Assembly (NCBI RefSeq): GCF_018069565.1
Contig: NZ_JAGPNL010000003.1
Span: forward strand, 682,001 to 746,000
DNA length: 64,000 nt
Origin: Streptomyces tagetis
GTDB taxonomy: Bacteria > Actinomycetota > Actinomycetes > Streptomycetales > Streptomycetaceae
Reading direction: 5' to 3'
The notes below the pieces were generated by a model that saw only the letters and a list, made by a program, of their open reading frames with translations, did not search any database and was not told the DNA's origin. Position 1 is the stretch's first letter. Every line of letters starts with the position of its first letter. The translations under genes and the position numbers were made by a program. Below are positions 62,668-64,000 of the stretch, piece after piece.

Positions 62668-62898
62668 TCACGCCAGGGACACGCCCCGTTCACCGGCGTC
62701 CGCCTGACGGGCCGTCGGCTTACCGCGCGGTGCGACGACCGCCAGGAGCGCGGGGGCGGCCGGGGCGGGCGAGTCCATCGCCAGCCGCAGTAACCGGTGG
62801 CAGACGGGGCAACGGCGCGTCACATGGCCGTACGACGACGCGGCCGACAGATGCGCGCGGAGCAGTGCCCGCGTCTCGTGCCTGACCGATGCCGCCAT
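62668..62898 (-). CDS. Small DUF6274-like protein with a CxxC motif
   Basis: A 76-residue protein: MAASVRHETRALLRAHLSAA, then a single CPVCHRLLRLAMD motif that resembles half a zinc site, then an Ala/Pro-rich tail. The ATG at 62898 has GGAGGTGG four bases upstream. I recall similar small Streptomyces proteins assigned to DUF6274; the function is unknown. Confidence 0.62.
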   Translation of the reverse strand: MAASVRHETRALLRAHLSAASSYGHVTRRCPVCHRLLRLAMDSPAPAAPALLAVVAPRGKPTARQADAGERGVSLA

Positions 62899-63150
62899 AC
62901 GCCACCTCCGGGGGCCGCACGGGAACGGGCCCTGCCCATTGGAGTACCGAGCGAACATGACGCCGTCAAGGCCGCCAGAGGGGCCCTGAGGGGCGCTGGG
63001 GGCCGTGGTGGGGATGGGGAGGAAGGGCCACCGGACACGGGGACGTTGAGGCCGGTGAGGGGGCCGGCCCCCGCAGCCCGGTGCGGGTGGGCGCGCGGCG
63101 GGCCCGCGTGGAGAGGAGGCGCGTGACGGCGCGGAGTGAGGGCATACGAA

Positions 63151-63178
63151 AAGGCCCGCACCTCGTGGTGCGGGCCTT
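63151..63178 (-). terminator. tRNA-Asp terminator
   Basis: AAGGCCCGCACC and GGTGCGGGCCTT form a perfect twelve-base stem nine bases from the tRNA 3' end. Confidence 0.8.
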
Positions 63179-63186
63179 CTCCGATG

Positions 63187-63261
63187 CGGTCCTGACGGGA
63201 TTTGAACCCGCGGCCTCCACCTTGACAGGGTGGCGAGCACTCCAAACTGCTCCACAGGACC
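63187..63261 (-). tRNA. tRNA-Asp (anticodon GTC)
   Basis: A 75-nt tRNA with acceptor GGTCCTG/CAGGACC, anticodon arm CCACC-CTGTCAA-GGTGG and T arm GGTTCAAATCC. It decodes GAC/GAU. CCA is not encoded. Confidence 0.95.
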
Positions 63262-63354
63262 AGATTTCGCGGCGCTTTTCGGCGTTGCGCTGCGAGAAGA
63301 GACTCTACAGGAGGGTGCGCCCCGGGGTCGAACTCACCCTCCGTACGGTCCTCG

Positions 63355-64000
63355 TCACGGTGCCAGCGCGTCGATCGCCTTCACGATCCGCTTGTCGGAG
63401 ACCGGGTACGCCGTCCCCAGCGCGTGCGCGAAGTAGCTGACCCGCAGCTCCTCGATCATCCAGCGCACGTCCAGGACCTGCTGCGGGACCGGGCGCCCCG
63501 CCGGCATCTGCTCCAGCAGCCAGGCGTACTCGTCGCGCATCTCCCGGACCTTCTCCATCCGGGTCGAATCCCGCTGGACGTTGGCCGGCATCTGCTGGAG
63601 GCGGCGGTCGGCGGCGACCAGATAGCGCATCAGGTCCGGCAGCCGCCCGAGCCCCGCCTCCGTCACGAAGCCCGGCTTCACCAGCGCGTCGAGCTGGGCC
63701 CGTACGTCCTGGAGGTTGGGCAGGAGCGCGGGGCTGCGCACGGACTTGAGCCGGCGTTCGCACGCCTGCCAGGCGGCCAGCACCTGCTGGACCCGGTCCA
63801 CCGCCTGCACGGTGGTGTCCACGATCTCCGCCCGGACCCGGTCGTACAGCTTCCGGTAGGACTCCTCGTCCCAGGCCGGACCGCCGAAGCCGGCGATCAG
63901 CCGGTCGGCCGCGGCCGTCGCGCAGTCCTCGAAGAGCGCCTGGATGGAACCGTGCGGATTGGCGGACAGCGCGAGCTTCTGCTGGTTGGTGAGCTTTTCG
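63355..64000 (-). CDS. hrpA: ATP-dependent RNA helicase HrpA, C-terminal part (runs off the window)
   Basis: The frame is open from the window edge to the stop at 63355, giving about 214 C-terminal residues. It contains NQQKLALSANPHGSIQALFE, WDEESYRKLYDRVRAEI and DEYAWLLEQMPAGRPVPQQV, which match the C-terminal domain (DUF3418) of HrpA-type DEAH RNA helicases. The helicase core lies beyond base 64000. The position next to bldC agrees with the S. coelicolor order. Confidence 0.88.
   Translation of the reverse strand, partial: EKLTNQQKLALSANPHGSIQALFEDCATAAADRLIAGFGGPAWDEESYRKLYDRVRAEIVDTTVQAVDRVQQVLAAWQACERRLKSVRSPALLPNLQDVRAQLDALVKPGFVTEAGLGRLPDLMRYLVAADRRLQQMPANVQRDSTRMEKVREMRDEYAWLLEQMPAGRPVPQQVLDVRWMIEELRVSYFAHALGTAYPVSDKRIVKAIDALAP

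Overview
The window is chromosomal DNA from a Streptomyces. The evidence is very high GC with almost all coding third positions G or C, many GTG starts, leaderless-type promoters, an intact bldC, paired SigB-family sigma factors (sigN/sigF type), and a gene order I recall as matching the S. coelicolor SCO4020-SCO4092 core region. No replication origin, rRNA operon or intact transposase is visible.

Layout. 0-7.7 kb: an OmpR-type response regulator, a PPOX flavoenzyme, STAS and GAF-ANTAR regulators, a broken gene after the ANTAR gene, and a MarR - MFS transporter - YceI cluster. 7.8-10.6 kb: two stress/development sigma factors and two small coupled genes. 10.7-14.6 kb: tRNA-Ser, tadA and its companion, upp and small conserved proteins. 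14.8-24.05 kb: HdeD, a HhH-GPD glycosylase, a siderophore-interacting protein divergent (across a perfect iron box) from a penicillin-acylase-like gene that lacks its nucleophile segment, a CopC-CopD fusion and a UvrA-like ATPase.

24.1-34.1 kb is an accessory island and the most interesting part. It holds a complete five-gene type I-E Cascade operon (casA, casB, cas7, cas5, cas6e) with no cas3, cas1, cas2 or CRISPR array in the window. Divergent from it is a 1317-residue HTH-STAND NTPase, with a 58-residue single-pass membrane protein between them. The layout suggests an RNA-guided or Cascade-derived sensor coupled to a STAND switch rather than to Cas3 cleavage. Next to it are gene fragments and a decayed duplicate of the 3' end of tRNA-Ser(GGA), a footprint of integration at that tRNA.

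36.1-64 kb returns to conserved core: tRNA-Ser, SRP RNA, dnaX, and purine genes interleaved with other genes (purD, purC, purS-purQ-purL, purF, purM). Also here are a degenerate M48-like membrane protein with a His-rich segment, a DMF-amidase-like protein, an ABC transporter/two-component operon between two identical tRNA-Gly genes, an Lsr2-family nucleoid protein, a META lipoprotein, valine dehydrogenase, bldC, tRNA-Asp and the C-terminal end of an HrpA-type helicase running off the window.
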